DNA of 64,000 nt from Erinaceus europaeus (GCF_950295315.1 NC_080180.1:66817773-66881772); one strand, 5' to 3'. Numbered from the stretch's first letter, positions 11,160-23,409 are shown. Notes: generated by a model from the sequence alone, not told the origin. Program-made: numbers and translations.

Positions 11160-11457
11160 TTTTTAATTTTTTATATTTATTTATTTTCCCTTTTGTTGCC
11201 CTTGTTGTTTTTTATTGTTGTTGTAGTTATTATTATTGTTATTGATGTCATCTTTGTTGGATAGGACAGAGAGAAATGGAGAGAGGAGGGGAAGACAGAG
11301 AGGAGGAGAGAAAGACAGACACCTGCAGACCTGCTTCATCGCCTGTGAAGCGACTCTCCTGCAGGTGGGGAGCCGGGGGCTCAAACTGGGATCCTTACGC
11401 TGGTCCTTGTGCTTCGCGCCACGTGCACTTAACCCACTGTGCTAGCGCCCAACTCCC
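11160..11457 (-). mobile_element. Family A SINE, antisense
   Basis: Full length; B box complement degraded (CTCAAACTGGGAT). Confidence 0.85.
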
Positions 11458-11612
11458 TGAAAAAATTTTTTTAATATTTTATTTATTAATGAGGGATAGG
11501 AGGAGAAAAAGAATCAGACATGATTCTGGCACATGTGCTGCCAGGGATCAAACTCAGGACCTCATGCTTGAGAGTCCAATGCTTTATCCACTGTGCCACC
11601 TCCCGGACCACG
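11458..11612 (-). mobile_element. Family C SINE, antisense
   Basis: Family C (about 150 bp): GTGGCGCAGTGGATAAAG A box, GAGTTC.TCCCC B box, CACATGTACCAGAGTGATG core, AAATAAATAAAATCTTTT tail. It abuts the preceding family A copy. Confidence 0.8.
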
Positions 11613-12111
11613 CTTCAGACACTCTCAACACCAGCCTCCTCTACCCGGGGCAGCACAGCCGGCACCCCCTGGGCCCTCTGCTGCTCCTTCTGCAGGTGTC
11701 CCGAGAGCTGGAGGGGAGGCGTGTGCTGACATCCTTCAATAGTGGCCTAATACTTCATGCTCACCCAGGGCCTCTGATCTGCCACAGAGAAATAAAAAAT
11801 TCAACCTGATTTCTTTAGTAGGATGACTCAAAGCAATCTTTCCCTCTTGTGTTGTCTTTCATTCTAATAAGAGAAAATCTTCAAAATAAGTTTTGGCCAA
11901 TTATTTACAAGTCCACCCAGGAAGAAGAGGAGAAAGAGAGTCAACGGATTTGCTTGAAAAGCAATTCTGAAGTCTCGGTGCGATGCAACGCTCTGAGTCT
12001 AAGCTACGAGGCGGCACAGAGCTTTGACGGGCAGAACGCACCATGGCTGGGAGACTGAAAGGAAGCTGGGGCTTGATGGCCACTGTGGGCACAGAAACCT
12101 CGGTCTATTCT
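11613..12111. other. Intergenic, no gene seen
   Basis: Unique AT-moderate sequence leading into the 37-bp array; no exon signature. Confidence 0.5.
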
Positions 12112-15100
12112 GCCAGGCTACTGTGGGCACAGACGCCATGTCCACTCTGCACGGCTACTGTGGGCACAGACGCCATGTCCACTCTGCATGGCTACTGTGG
12201 GCACAGACGCCATGTCCACTCTGCATGGCCACTGTGGGCACAGACCCCATGTCCACTCTGCATGGCCACTGTGGGCACAGACCCCATGTCCACTCTGCAT
12301 GGCTTCTACTGGGCACAGAGCCCATGTCCACTCTGCATGGCCACTGTGGGCACAGACCCCATGTCCACTCTGCACGGCTACTGTGGGCACAGACGCCATG
12401 TCCACTCTGCATGGCTACTGTGGGCACAGACGCCATGTCCACTCTGCATGGCCACTGTGGGCACAGACCCCATGTCCACTCTGCATGGCCACTGTGGGCA
12501 CAGACCCCATGTCCACTCTGCATGGTCACTGTGGGCACAGACCCCATGTCCACTCTGCATGGCCACTGTGGGCACAGAGCCCATGTCCACTCTGCATGGC
12601 CACTGTGGGCACAGACCCCATGTCCACTCTGCATGGCCACTGTGGGCACAGACCCCATGTCCACTCTGCATGGCTTCTACTGGGCACAGACCCCATGTCC
12701 ACTCTGCATGGCCACTGTGGGCACAGACCCCATGTCCACTCTGCATGGCCACTGTGGGCACAGACCCCATGTCCACTCTGCATGGCCACTGTGGGCACAG
12801 ACCCCATGTCCACTCTGCATGGCCACTGTGGGCACAGACCCCATGTCCACTCTGCATGGCTTCTACTGGGCACAGAGCCCATGTCCACTCTGCATGGCCA
12901 CTGTGGGCACAGACCCCATGTCCACTCTGCATGGCTACTGTGGGCACAGACCCCATGTCCACTCTGCATGGCCACTGTGGGCACAGACCCCATGTCCACT
13001 CTGCACGGCTACTGTGGGCACAGACCCCATGTCCACTCTGCATGGCCACTGTGGGCACAGACCCCATGTCCACTCTGCATGGCCACTGTGGGCACAGACC
13101 CCATGTCCACTCTGCATGGCCACTGTGGACACAGAGCCCATGTCCACTCTGCATGGCTTCTACTGGGCACAGACCCCATGTCCACTCTGCATGGCCACTG
13201 TGGGCACAGACCCCATGTCCACTCTGCACGGCTACTGTGGGCACAGACCCCATGTCCACTCTGCATGGCCACTGTGGGCACAGACCCCATGTCCACTCTG
13301 CATGGCTACTGTGGGCACAGACCCCATATCCACTCTGCATGGCCACTGTGGGCACAGACCCCATGTCCACTCTGCACGGCTACTGTGGGCACAGACCCCA
13401 TGTCCACTCTGCATGGCCACTGTGGGCACAGACCCCATGTCCACTCTGCATGGCTTCTACTGGGCACAGAGCCCATGTCCACTCTGCATGGCCACTGTGG
13501 GCACACAGCCCATGTCCACTCTGCATGGCCACTGTGGGCACAGAGCCCATGTCCACTCTGCATGGCCACTGTGGGCACAGAGCCCATGTCCACTCTGCAT
13601 GGCCACTGTGGGCACAGAGCCCATGTCCACTCTGCATGGCCACTGTGGGTACAGACCCCATGTCCACTCTGCATGGCTTCTACTGGGCACAGAGCCCATG
13701 TCCACTCTGCATGGCCACTGTGGGCACAGACCCCATGTCCAATCTGCATGGCCACTGTGGGCACAGACCCCATGTCCACTCTGCATGGCCACTGTGGGCA
13801 CAGAGCCCATGTCCACTCTGCATGGCTTCTACTGGGCACAGAGCCCATGTCCACTCTGCACGGCTACTGTGGGCACAGACCCCATGTCCACTCTGCATGG
13901 CTACTGTGGGCACAGACCCCATGTCCACTCTGCATGGCCACTGTGGGCACAGACCCCATGTCCACTCTGCATGGCCACTGTGGGCACAGACCCCATGTCC
14001 ACTCTGCATGGCCACTGTGGGCACAGAGCCCATGTCCACTCTGCATGGCTTCTACTGGGCACAGAGCCCATGTCCACTCTGCATGGCCACTGTGGGCACA
14101 GACCCCATGTCCACTCTGCATGGCCACTGTGGGCACAGACCCCATGTCCACTCTGCATGGCTTCTACTGGGCACAGAGCCCATGTCCACTCTGCATGGCC
14201 ACTGTGGGCACAGACCCCATGTCCACTCTGCATGGCCACTGTGGGCACAGACCCCATGTCCACTCTGCATGGCCACTGTGGGCACAGAGCCCATGTCCAC
14301 TCTGCATGGCCACTGTGGGCACAGACCCCATGTCCACTCTGCACGGCTACTGTGGGCACAGACCCCATGTCCACTCTGCATGGCCACTGTGGGCACAGAC
14401 CCCATGTCCACTCTGCATGGCCACTGTGGGCACAGACGCCATGTCCACTCTGCATGGCCACTGTGGGCACAGACGCCATGTCCACTCTGCATGGCCACTG
14501 TGGGCACAGACCCCATGTCCACTCTGCACGGCTACTGTGGGCACAGACCCCATGTCCACTCTGCATGGCCACTGTGGGCACAGACCCCATGTCCACTCTG
14601 CATGGCCACTGTGGGCACAGAGCCCATGTCCACTCTGCATGGCCACTGTGGGCACAGACGCCATGTCCACTCTGCATGGCCACTGTGGGCACAGATGCCA
14701 TGTCCACTCTGCATGGCCACTGTGGGCACAGACGCCATGTCCACTCTGCATGGCTTCTACTGGGCACAGAGCCCATGTCCACTCTGCATGGCCACTGTGG
14801 GCACAGACCCCATGTCCACTCTGCATGGCCACTGTGGGCACAGACCCCATGTCCACTCTGCATGGCCACTGTGGGCACAGACCCCATGTCCACTCTGCAT
14901 GGCCACTGTGGGCACAGACCCCATGTCCACTCTGCACGGCTACTGTGGGCACAGACCCCATGTCCACTCTGCATGGCCACTGTGGGCACAGACCCCATGT
15001 CCACTCTGCATGGCCACTGTGGGCACAGACGCCATGTCCACTCTGCATGGCCACTGTGGGCACAGACGCCATGTCCACTCTGCATGGCCACTGTGGGCAC

Positions 15101-15326
15101 AGACCCCATGTCCACTCTGCACGGCTACTGTGGGCACAGACCCCATGTCCACTCTGCACGGCTACTGTGGGCACAGACCCCATGTCCACTCTGCATGGCC
15201 ACTGTGGGCACAGACCCCATGTCCACTCTGCATGGCCACTGTGGGCACAGACCCCATGTCCACTCTGCATGGCCACTGTGGGCACAGACCCCATGTCCAC
15301 TCTGCATGGCTTCTACTGGGCACAGG
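12112..15326. repeat. 37-bp minisatellite array, about 87 copies
   Basis: Unit of 37 bp containing CCACTGTGGGCACAGACCCC and CCACTCTGCATGG. About eleven copies are a 38-bp variant with CTTCTACTGGGCACAG, and others alternate GACCCC, GACGCC, GAGCCC, ACGGCTAC and ATGGCCAC. Because the unit has no stop and 37 is not a multiple of 3, all three plus frames run open for over 1,000 codons. No start context, splice signal or homology supports a protein. Confidence 0.97.
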
Positions 15327-15669
15327 CTGCAGTGGTAGTGTGCCAAGAGGCCAGCAGATGGGGAAGTCACTGACATTCTGGTGGAACACAGAGAACTCAT
15401 ACCCCAGGCCAGGTGTCACGCGGTGTCACTCACAAACAAACATGGAGACTGCGGACCAAAGCTCTGGAGAGAAACAGACCCACAAGTGGGGACGTCGAGA
15501 AATCCCCGTTGCAGAGAAGGGAGAGGTGAGAGGGCGAGTGTAAGCGGGGGACTGGCAGCAAGGAAGAAGCTGTGTGGAGACAAGGCCAGAAAGCTTATTC
15601 GAGGAGAGCATGGCGGCCCGGCGGGAGAGCGCCCGGTTAGAGTGGACAGTCCTAAGCCCGTTGGCGGAG
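15327..15669. other. Unclassified sequence between the 37-bp array and the LTR
   Basis: No similarity recognised. It could belong to the same ERV as the following LTR, but no retroviral motif is visible. Confidence 0.4.
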
Positions 15670-16145
15670 TGTGGCGATGCGCCCATGGACGGAAGTCCCC
15701 ACACAGTGCTGACGTCAGCCTTGGCGACAGTGTGCAGTGGTCAGCGCAGGCACATGGGGGACTGTGGGGGGGTCCAGGCTGTGCTGGTGGACAGAGAAAA
15801 GGACAGACAGCCGCAACTCGCTCTCTGGCTGCGGCTTCTTCTCCGGGTCAGGAGGTGCGCCAGGTTCCGCCATGGCCACTTCTCCTGGGAGCTGAGCACG
15901 TGTGACTCTGCTGGCCGGTAAACTTTCAGACCCTCTACAGCCACGAGCAACCTCTACCTCAGCTGATGATTGTTTATCTTATGGGACTAACCTTTGGTAA
16001 CTATACTCAGACTTTATGGACCTAGCGTACTCTCAGCCCTTGATGATAAGCGTTTATTTTGCCTTTTACCTGTTTCACCCTAATAAACCGTGTATTGTTT
16101 AAACCGGTTCCCAGCTCCCCGCTGTGAATCCTTTCACACGCCACA
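15670..16145 (+). mobile_element. Probable solo LTR
   Basis: The ends are a perfect 7-bp inverted repeat, TGTGGCG and CGCCACA. AATAAA lies near 16083, about 60 bp before the end. The flanks (GGAG and GCAG) could be a degraded 4-bp target duplication, but this is not convincing. The family is not recognised. Confidence 0.45.
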
Positions 16146-16164
16146 GCAGCCCCCACTCCGAACC

Positions 16165-16446
16165 CCTTTTTGTTAATATTTATTTGTTTATTTCTTCCCT
16201 TTTGTTACCCTTGGTTTTTTTTTATTGTTGCAGTTATTGTGGTTGTTGGATAGGACAGAGAGAAATGGAGAGAGGAGGGAAGACAGAGAGGGGGAGAGAA
16301 AGACAGACACCTGCAGACCTGCTTCACTGCCTGTGAAGCGACTCCCCTGAAAGTGGGGAGCCGGGGGATCGAACTGGGATCCTAACACTGGTCCTTGAGC
16401 TTTGTGTCACCTGTGTTTAACCCACTGTGCTACCACCCAAGCCCCT
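16165..16446 (-). mobile_element. Family A SINE, antisense
   Basis: Full length, inserted just after the probable LTR. Confidence 0.85.
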
Positions 16447-16509
16447 TTTTTAAGTTAAGTAACAACAGTGTAGGACTGACAGTTACCCTCCAATTTAAAG
16501 CACTAGCTT

Positions 16510-16562
16510 GACATTTAAATATAAATATATATACATATATATATGTATATATATATTATGTA
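16510..16562. repeat. AT-rich microsatellite (TA/TATG)
   Basis: Alternating ATATAT and ATGTAT over about 50 bp, next to a family C SINE. Confidence 0.9.
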
Positions 16563-16696
16563 TTTATTCATGAAGCTAGAAGAAGAGAGAGAACAAACCA
16601 GACATCACTCTGGCACATGTGCTGCCAGATATTGAACTCTGGACCTCATGCTTGAGAATCCAATGCTGTATCCACTGTGCCACCTCCTGGGCCACT
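16553..16696 (-). mobile_element. Family C SINE, antisense
   Basis: CACTCTGGCACATGTGCTGC core and TATCCACTGTGCCACCTCC head are clear. Confidence 0.8.
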
Positions 16697-16699
16697 TTT

Positions 16700-17570
16700 T
16701 TTTTTTTTTTTTGACAAAGTAGCCGCCGGAACTTGAAGCCCTTCTTGCCGTCTCCCCTCCGCTAAAGCCCGAGTAAGCCGCAGACGGCCTTCCTAACACC
16801 GTGCACACCACCCGGTCAGCTCAGTGATGCCGCCACCCGTCCCCTGGGAGGGCCCGATGACAGTCGTGTCTCTAGACGTGCCCTAGTGCTGCCCAGTGTC
16901 TGCTGAGCTCTCTGTGGACGGGCTGTCACGTCAGCTCCTGAAGCCAATGGCAGCAAGCTGACCCTGGGCTCATGGTTTATTTGTTTACTTGTTTGTTTCT
17001 TGGTTTTGTGTTTTCTGGAAGGCTTGAAACCAGGGAAATACACACACCCAAAGTGGTTGGGATGCAGGGCCGTCACCTGACGCCCTGAAGCGCACAAAGT
17101 GTAACGGCCACATGGACGCACTCAGGAGCTGAGGGTAGCGTCTTCTGCTCTCCCTCGGGGGGATGCCAGGCACTGCCGCCGAGCTGGCCATGGGGCGGGG
17201 TGGAATCAGACCCGTTACCTTAGCATGCTGAAATCACTCTGAAATCACTAAGAAGAAGATAATCATCGCAGGCAAGGACTGCAGCAGAGCCTAGCGCTCC
17301 ACAGCACGCTGCTTCCGGACACAGTAACATTCTGGCTCCTCAGTGGCGACAAAGACCCCGTAAGATGCAGCCCAAGCACGTTAGACAGGAACCCGGGAAA
17401 AGCAGCCAGAACCTGGCCGCTGCGGACTTCCCGGCCAGTCACGGGTCCTTCGCCTGATTCTCAGATGTGACTCGGCCTCTTTTATGAGCCTCTGGGAACA
17501 AGCTGGCCATCCCACCACTGAGGAACACAGGACCCACGTACCAGCATGAGATCCAGCATTCACGCAAGTC
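16700..17570. other. Intergenic unique sequence
   Basis: About 870 bp, no repeat family, no exon with both splice sites and no known protein similarity seen on either strand. Confidence 0.5.
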
Positions 17571-17572
17571 AG

Positions 17573-17838
17573 GGGGTAGCGTAGCAGGTTAAGCGCAGGG
17601 ACCGGCGTAAGGATCCTGGTTCGAGCCCCCGGCTCCCCACCTGCAGGGGAGTCGCTTCCCAGGCGGTGAAGCAGGTCTGCAAGTGTCTGTCTTTCTCTCC
17701 CCCTCTCTGTCTTCCCCTCCTCTCTCCATTTCTCTCTATCCTATCCAACAACGATGACATCAATAACAATAATAACTACAGCAATAAAAAAACAACAAAG
17801 GCAACAAAAGGGAAAATAAATAAATATTTTTAAAAAGA
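17573..17838 (+). mobile_element. Family A SINE
   Basis: Head slightly shortened (GGGGGTAGCGTAGCAGG), with a 12-bp deletion after TTAAGCGCA. Its tail ends in AGATCCAGCATTCA, matching AGATCCAGCATTCACG before the copy, a likely target duplication. Confidence 0.85.
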
Positions 17839-19065
17839 TCCAGCATTCAGAATGAGTGAGCTGTTGTCAAAAACACAGCTCTGAGAAACGGCAGACTTTT
17901 GTCTACAGTTAGTCTCTCGACTGTGTCATTGATGAAAGCACCCTAAGCAATAATTCCTGTAATTCACTGAGAAGAATGAATCAATCAGCTTCTGAGATGC
18001 ATAAAATATAGACTTTCCCACAAACACACACGGTGAAAAGAAGAAGTCGTGGGCACACGACTCAGACCAGCTTCGGAGAGGTCAGAACCCGGCAAAGGCG
18101 GGAAGACAGGAGGAGAGAGAGGCCGCAGGAGGTGCGTCCAGAGGGACTCACGGTGACTCCGTCCAGTCTAGCTGGCGACTGTCACCGTGGGCACAGAGAC
18201 GGACGCAGGGACAGGAACCCCGACTTTCTGTCCTTTCTGTTGTCTTGAAGCATTTCACGTTAAAAAGGAAAACCTTGGGGCCGGGCGGTGGCGCAGCGGG
18301 TTAAGCGCATGTGGCACGAAGCGCAAGGACCGGCGTAAGGATCCCGGTTCGAGCCCCCGGTTCCCCACCTGCAGGGGAGTCACTTCCCAGGCGGTGAAGC
18401 AGGTCTGCAGGTGTCTGTCTTTCTCTCCCCCTCTCTGTCTTCCCCTCCTCTCTCCATTTCTCTCTGTCCAACAATAGTGACAGCAATAACAACAACAATA
18501 TTAACTACTACAACAATAAAACAAGGGCAACAAAAGGGAGAACAAGTAATAATAATAATAAAAAGGACAACCTCTGCTTATCCATCATCCACAGGGCCCT
18601 CAGCCGAGAGCAGCTTTCCCAGCCGAGGAAGCCCCACGGCTCTCTGCAGGGAAGGGCAGCGGGACAGGTGCCCCGTCCCGGGGACAGTGGCCACCGCTGG
18701 GGAAGGACGCGAAAACACGCCAAGTCTGCAGACACTCAGACTCCACGGCTGACACTTAGGCCCAGCCCCGGCCCACAGCGGTCACCCAGAAGGCTCTGTG
18801 CTACTCACCCACTGGGTCAGCTCCACGGAGCAGGGCCAGGCGCGCCGACGGCCAGGACAGGAGGCCGGGAGGACGGGGAGACGGCCGACCTGTGGGCGGA
18901 GGGGACGAGAGGTCAGGCCTTTCCAGACCAGAAGGGGCCCGTGCTCACTGCTCAGGGCCGGGCCCTGGAGCTGGGGCTCGCGGGCGGGGCTGAGGTGGGT
19001 CACAGACAAGGGAAAGGCTGGCTTCCCCATCTACACATGTCACAAGCATCTCTTCCACTTTTTTT
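17839..19065. other. Intergenic unique sequence apart from one SINE
   Basis: 17,839-18,277 and 18,566-19,065 show nothing recognisable; the second part is GC-rich. Confidence 0.5.
18278..18565 (+). mobile_element. Family A SINE
   Basis: Full length with a clean head GGGGCCGGGCGGTGGCGC; the tail carries an AAT run. Confidence 0.87.
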
Positions 19066-19345
19066 AATATGATTTTTTATTTATTTTCCCTTTCGTTGCC
19101 CTTGTTTTATTGTTGTAGTTATTGTTGTTATTGATGTTGTCGTTGTTGGATAGGACAGAGAGAAATGGAGAGAGGAGGGAAGACAGAGAGGGGGAGAGAA
19201 AGACAGACACCTGCAGACCTGCTTCACCGCCTGTGAAGCGACTCCCCTGCAGGTGGGGAGCCGGGGTTCGAACCGGGATCCTTATGCCGGTCCTTGTGCT
19301 TTGCGCCACCTGTGCTTACCCCGCTGCGCTACAGCCCGACTCCCA
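19066..19345 (-). mobile_element. Family A SINE, antisense
   Basis: Full length with an intact B box complement GGTTCGAACCGGGAT. Confidence 0.85.
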
Positions 19346-19356
19346 CCTTTTTATAC

Positions 19357-19482
19357 TTTTTTTTTTCCAGAGCCCTGCTCAGCTCTGGTTCATGGTGGCA
19401 CAGGGGATTGAACCTGGGACTTCGGAGCCTCCGGCATGAGAATCTCTTTGTATAGTCATTATGCTCTCTACCCCCACCCGTC
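19357..19482 (-). mobile_element. Family D SINE, antisense
   Basis: From CCAGAGCCCTGCTCAGCTC to ATAGTCATTATGCTCTC. Confidence 0.8.
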
Positions 19483-19620
19483 TTCCACTTTTAGAAGGCC
19501 AACAACTAGGGCGTGAGGGTGGCAGCACAGGGTCCTGGGTGCGAGCCACACAGGAAATTAAGCACAGCACCAAGGACGCTCTGTGGATGGTGGGCAGTGC
19601 CGTGGTCTCTCTTCCCACCT

Positions 19621-19638
19621 TTTTTTCTTTCTTTCTTC

Positions 19639-19676
<38 letters not shown>

Positions 19677-19677
19677 C
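19621..19677. repeat. CTTT microsatellite
   Basis: About 13 CTTT units, with GAAA on the other strand. Confidence 0.95.
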
Positions 19678-19809
19678 TCCTCCGCTTCTCCCTCCAAACA
19701 CTGGGGCAAGGAGGCCACTGGGTGGAATCATACATGGACAGAGTCCTGGGTTCCTTTCCCGGCTCCAAATATTTTTCGCAGTGATTACAAGTGAAAATGG
19801 GGTGGGGGG

Positions 19810-20070
19810 TGACTCTGCCCGCAGGAAATGCCGTGCACAAGGGCCTGGCTTCCAGCCTCCAGTCCCCACCCACAGGGAAACACCTTACAAGCAGGGGAGC
19901 CGGCGTCTCCATCTCTCACCTCTCTATCTCCCTCTCCCCTCTCAGTTTCTCTCTGTCCCAGCAACTAAAAGAAGGGAGAGAAGGGAATCACGGCCTCCAG
20001 GAGCAGTGGCTTCCTTGTGCAGGCACTGAGCCCCTGTGATAACCCCGGTGACGATAAAATAAAGAAAAAA
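19810..20070 (+). mobile_element. Family B SINE with 3' extension
   Basis: Body followed by the module CCTCCAGGAGCAGTGGCTTC and GATAACCCCGG, the same module as in extended family A copies. Confidence 0.7.
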
Positions 20071-20071
20071 C

Positions 20072-20280
20072 AGGGACACCTGGCTGAGCGCGCATGTTAC
20101 AGTGTCCAAGGCCCCAGGTTCAAGCCCCCAGTCCCCACCTGCAGGGGGAAAGCTTCGTGAGTGGTGAAGCAGGGCTGCAGGTGTCTGTCTCTCCCTCTGT
20201 CATCCCTTCCTCCTTGATTTCTGGTTGTCTCTATCCAATAAATAAATAAAGATAATTTAAAAAAAGAATAAAGAAAAAAC
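20072..20280 (+). mobile_element. Family B SINE
   Basis: Full length, ending AATAAATAAATAAAG. Confidence 0.8.
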
Positions 20281-20545
20281 AGGGAGAGGTGGTGACTCAG
20301 CCGCTATAGTTAACACATTACCATGCACAGGGACCCGGGTTCAAGCCCTCAGTCCCCACCTGCGGGGGGGGGGGGGGTAGGAGTGTTCACAACCTCTCCA
20401 AACAGTGGAGCAGTGCTGCAGGTATCTCTACTCTGTCTGTCTGTCTCTCTGTCTCACTCGCACCTTGTACTAAAAAAAAACAACAGAAATACAATGGGGG
20501 AAAAACATGTTGCCCCGGCAATAACACTGGTGGCAAATAATAATA
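20281..20545 (+). mobile_element. Family B SINE
   Basis: Third family B copy in a row, with an 11-base G run and an extended tail. Confidence 0.7.
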
Positions 20546-20671
20546 ATAAAATAATTGAAGTCGGGCCAGGCCTGCGGCAGGGCAGGATGCCGCCTGCAGA
20601 GGCTGAGACACGCTGACCCCTGTCTGAGGGAACTGTCCCGTGGCGGTGATCGATGGATTCTGAAGCTGGAG

Positions 20672-21249
20672 TGTCGTATGCTTTACATTGGTTTGTTCTA
20701 GCCCTCCCCCCGCCAAGAGAATTGGATCAGGCCTGCTAATTTCGCGGCCCGCTTGGCCCTGCCCCAAAGAAACCCCGGAAGAGGGTTCCTGAGTTCGAGA
20801 GTGACAGAGTTCCAGAGTTCCTGAGTTCGAGAGGAAGAGAGAGAGGGCCAGAGAGTGCCAGAGTCGGAGAGTTCCTGAGTTCCTGAGTCGGAGAGTTCCT
20901 GAGTTCCTGAGTCCGAGAGTTCCTGAGTTCTTGAGTTGGAGAGTTTGAGAGTTACAGAGTAAGAGAGAGTTCCACAGTGGAAGAGTTTCAGGGGGTTCCC
21001 CAGTACCAGAGTTCCAGAGTTCCAGAGTTCCAGAGTTGGAGAGTTCCTGAGTTCGAGAGTAAGAGAGAGTGCTTGCGCCACCGCAAAGAGACAGCAGAGT
21101 TCTGTTTGATGATTAGTTTGTCTTAGTTTATGAATCGTTGTTCCTGAATAAAGAAATACAGCTGCCCTGCCCAGCCATTGTCTCCGCGTCTCTGTTCACC
21201 ACCGTGAAGCCAACCCGCCCGGCAAGAGCCTCCGGAAATTTTAACAACA
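20672..21249 (+). mobile_element. Solo LTR with 6-bp target duplication
   Basis: Begins TGTCG and ends AACAACA, flanked on both sides by CTGGAG (20666-20671 and 21250-21255). AATAAA at 21148-21153 lies about 100 bp before the end, as in an LTR in plus orientation. The central part (about 20775-21070) is a degenerate repeat of GAGTTCCTGAGTTC-like units. No internal retroviral sequence adjoins it. Confidence 0.7.
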
Positions 21250-21255
21250 CTGGAG

Positions 21256-22569
21256 GGGGGGGCCGGAGGGGGCGCCTGGAGCCTGCACGGCCTCTGCCCA
21301 GGCTCTGCTCCCACCTCTGCCTCTGGCTCCGCAGTAAAAAGCGCGAGGGGGCGGCGAGGTAGGTCACCCTGGAGGCAGCCTGCCCGGCCGGCCGTGAGGG
21401 GTGACGGAGCCCCAGGGAAGGCGGGAGCGAGCAGACTCCGAGCTGAGGAGAGCGAGCGCCCTGACTAGGCCGAAGAAGGCGGGAGCCCAGATGCCTGCCT
21501 GCCGCGGGCACCTGCATCGAGTCTGGGTCCCGGCTCGGCTCGCCCTGGGCTGCTCTGCCAAGACAAAGAGCTGGGCCGGTTTCTAAATGGATCCCGCTCA
21601 ACGGGGCCTTTTTTTCCTTTCTTCATAAATAAGTGTTCTTTCTAATACTCCGACGTGTCCAGCGCATTCTTCCTGTGGCCACCTGCACACTGCAGTGAAA
21701 ACATCAACTTGACCAACGATTCAACATGGCAGAGAAACCCGAGTTTGGTAGCAGACTTCTCCTGGGCTGGGGCAGGGTGTTTTGCTGTCTGTCTTTCTCT
21801 CCCTCTCTCCCCCACTGTCTCTCTCCACCTCTTCCCCTCTTCCTCTTCTCCCCTCCTCCCCCTCCCCGTCTCTCCCTGCCCCCTCCCTCTCTCCCCTGCT
21901 CTCTCCCCCACTGTCTCTCCCCACCTCTTTCCCTCTTCCTCTCTCCTTCCTCTCCCTCTCTGTCCTCTCCCCCTTCCTCTTCTCCCCTCCCTCCCTATCT
22001 CCCTCCTCCCCCTCCCCGTCTCTCCCTGCCCCCTCCCTCTCTCCCCCTCTCTCTTTCCCCTTCTCCCTCCCGCTCTCCCTCGGCCACCCGCTCCCGTCCT
22101 GTCCCGTCCTGTCCTGTCCCCTCTTCCTGTGCGGGCACAGCGCCTGGGGCCTCACCAGCAGGTGCGGGAGCTGCCGCAGAGGTGGGGTGCAAGGTGGGGA
22201 CCCCTGGCTGGGGGTGGGGGCCACTCAGAGATGCCCATAGCATCAGCCCCGCTGCCGGACACGCGGACACGGACGCAGAGCCAGGACCCGCCACACCGCA
22301 GCCACACCGCAGCCACACTTGGCCAGCAGGCGGGGCGGGGCGAGCACATGAGGCCTTGCCCGGACGTGACCCGTGCCCCGACAGGTGAAGCCCGGCCTCC
22401 GGCCACCAGGTGCGCATCCAGAGAGCCCACAGGTGGTGCTGCGTGCGGCCTGGGCCTCAGAGCCTCGGGCAGGAAGGTCTGGCTGCCGCCGCTCCGGGAA
22501 GCAGCCCGCAGACACCCGCTCCGCACAGCCAGTGTGCCCTGGTCTTCAGAGCTCCGCTAGGAGATTTTT
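21256..22569. other. GC-rich intergenic stretch
   Basis: CpG-containing sequence on both sides of the CT tract at 21,780-22,135. Several overlapping open frames exist on both strands, as expected for high GC, and none resembles a known protein. Confidence 0.45.
21780..22135. repeat. CT-rich low-complexity tract
   Basis: About 350 bp of CCCCTCTTCCTCTCC-type sequence. A block with CCCCTCCCCGTCTCTCCCTG occurs twice, about 160 bp apart. Confidence 0.85.
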
Positions 22570-22866
22570 TTTAAGGTTTTTTTTTCACTTACTTTTTATT
22601 TTTATTTACTTATTCCTTTTTGTTGCCCTTGTCGCTTTATTGTTGTTGTTATTGATGTTGTCGTTGTTGGATAGGACAGAGAGAAATGGAGAGAGGAGGG
22701 GGAGACAGAGAGGGGGAGAGAAAGACAGACACCTGCAGACCTGCTTCACCGCCTGAGAAGCGACTCCCCTGCAGGTGGGGAGCCGGGGGCTCGAACCAGG
22801 ATTCTTACGCCTGTCCCTGCGCTTTGCGTCACCTGCGCTTAACCCACTGCGCCACCGCCCGACCCC
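22570..22866 (-). mobile_element. Family A SINE, antisense
   Basis: Full length; head complement ends CGCCACCGCCCGACCCCC. Confidence 0.87.
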
Positions 22867-23409
22867 CCACTAAGAAATCTTACAACACTTGTCAAATGGT
22901 GTCTGGGGTCCCCGGTACCATGATTCCACATGACGAAATGGAATCTCCCTAGAGTGTCCCCAGTCGGTGGGAGAGCGGAGGACACTGAGCCAACATGCTC
23001 TGCCGAGCTGCAGCACCCGCCCCAGGGGTCTCTGAGCACGATCTGCGCGTGGCAATGCGGGAGCAGAGGCTGCTGGTGTCAGGGTGTGCGGGGCGGGGAC
23101 GGGGACGGGGCGGGGACGGGACGGGGACTGCGGGAGTCTCGCTCTCAGCCTCTGCACCTGAGAAGGCAGATGGCGGGTGGGGAGCACTCGCTGTGGCGAG
23201 TGGACAGAACCACAAACAGGCTGAAAGCTCCTTGCTGTGTCATTTCTTCAGCCCTGGGCGTTACACTTTTGCCCAGCGTTTTCCAAATAAGTAGCTCTAT
23301 TCCCTGCAGTGTTCTGTGGATACAGTCCTGGGGGAAACGCCAACCACTAAGTAGGCTTCCTCGGCCAGGCTCCGTCCTCCTGACAGACAAAGCCCAAGAT
23401 GTATTCTTT

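Noticed and set aside
12112..15326. CRISPR-like direct repeats
   Set aside because: Units are contiguous with no spacers, and the genome is mammalian.
12024..15543. Open frames of 1,061 to 1,166 codons on the plus strand and several of 100-400 codons on the minus strand
   Set aside because: They are translations of the 37-bp array in all frames. Repeats without stops produce them automatically, and there is no unique coding part, promoter or homology.
21256..22569. Possible GC-rich gene between the solo LTR and a SINE
   Set aside because: Overlapping frames on both strands without similarity, splice logic or start context; the composition alone explains them.
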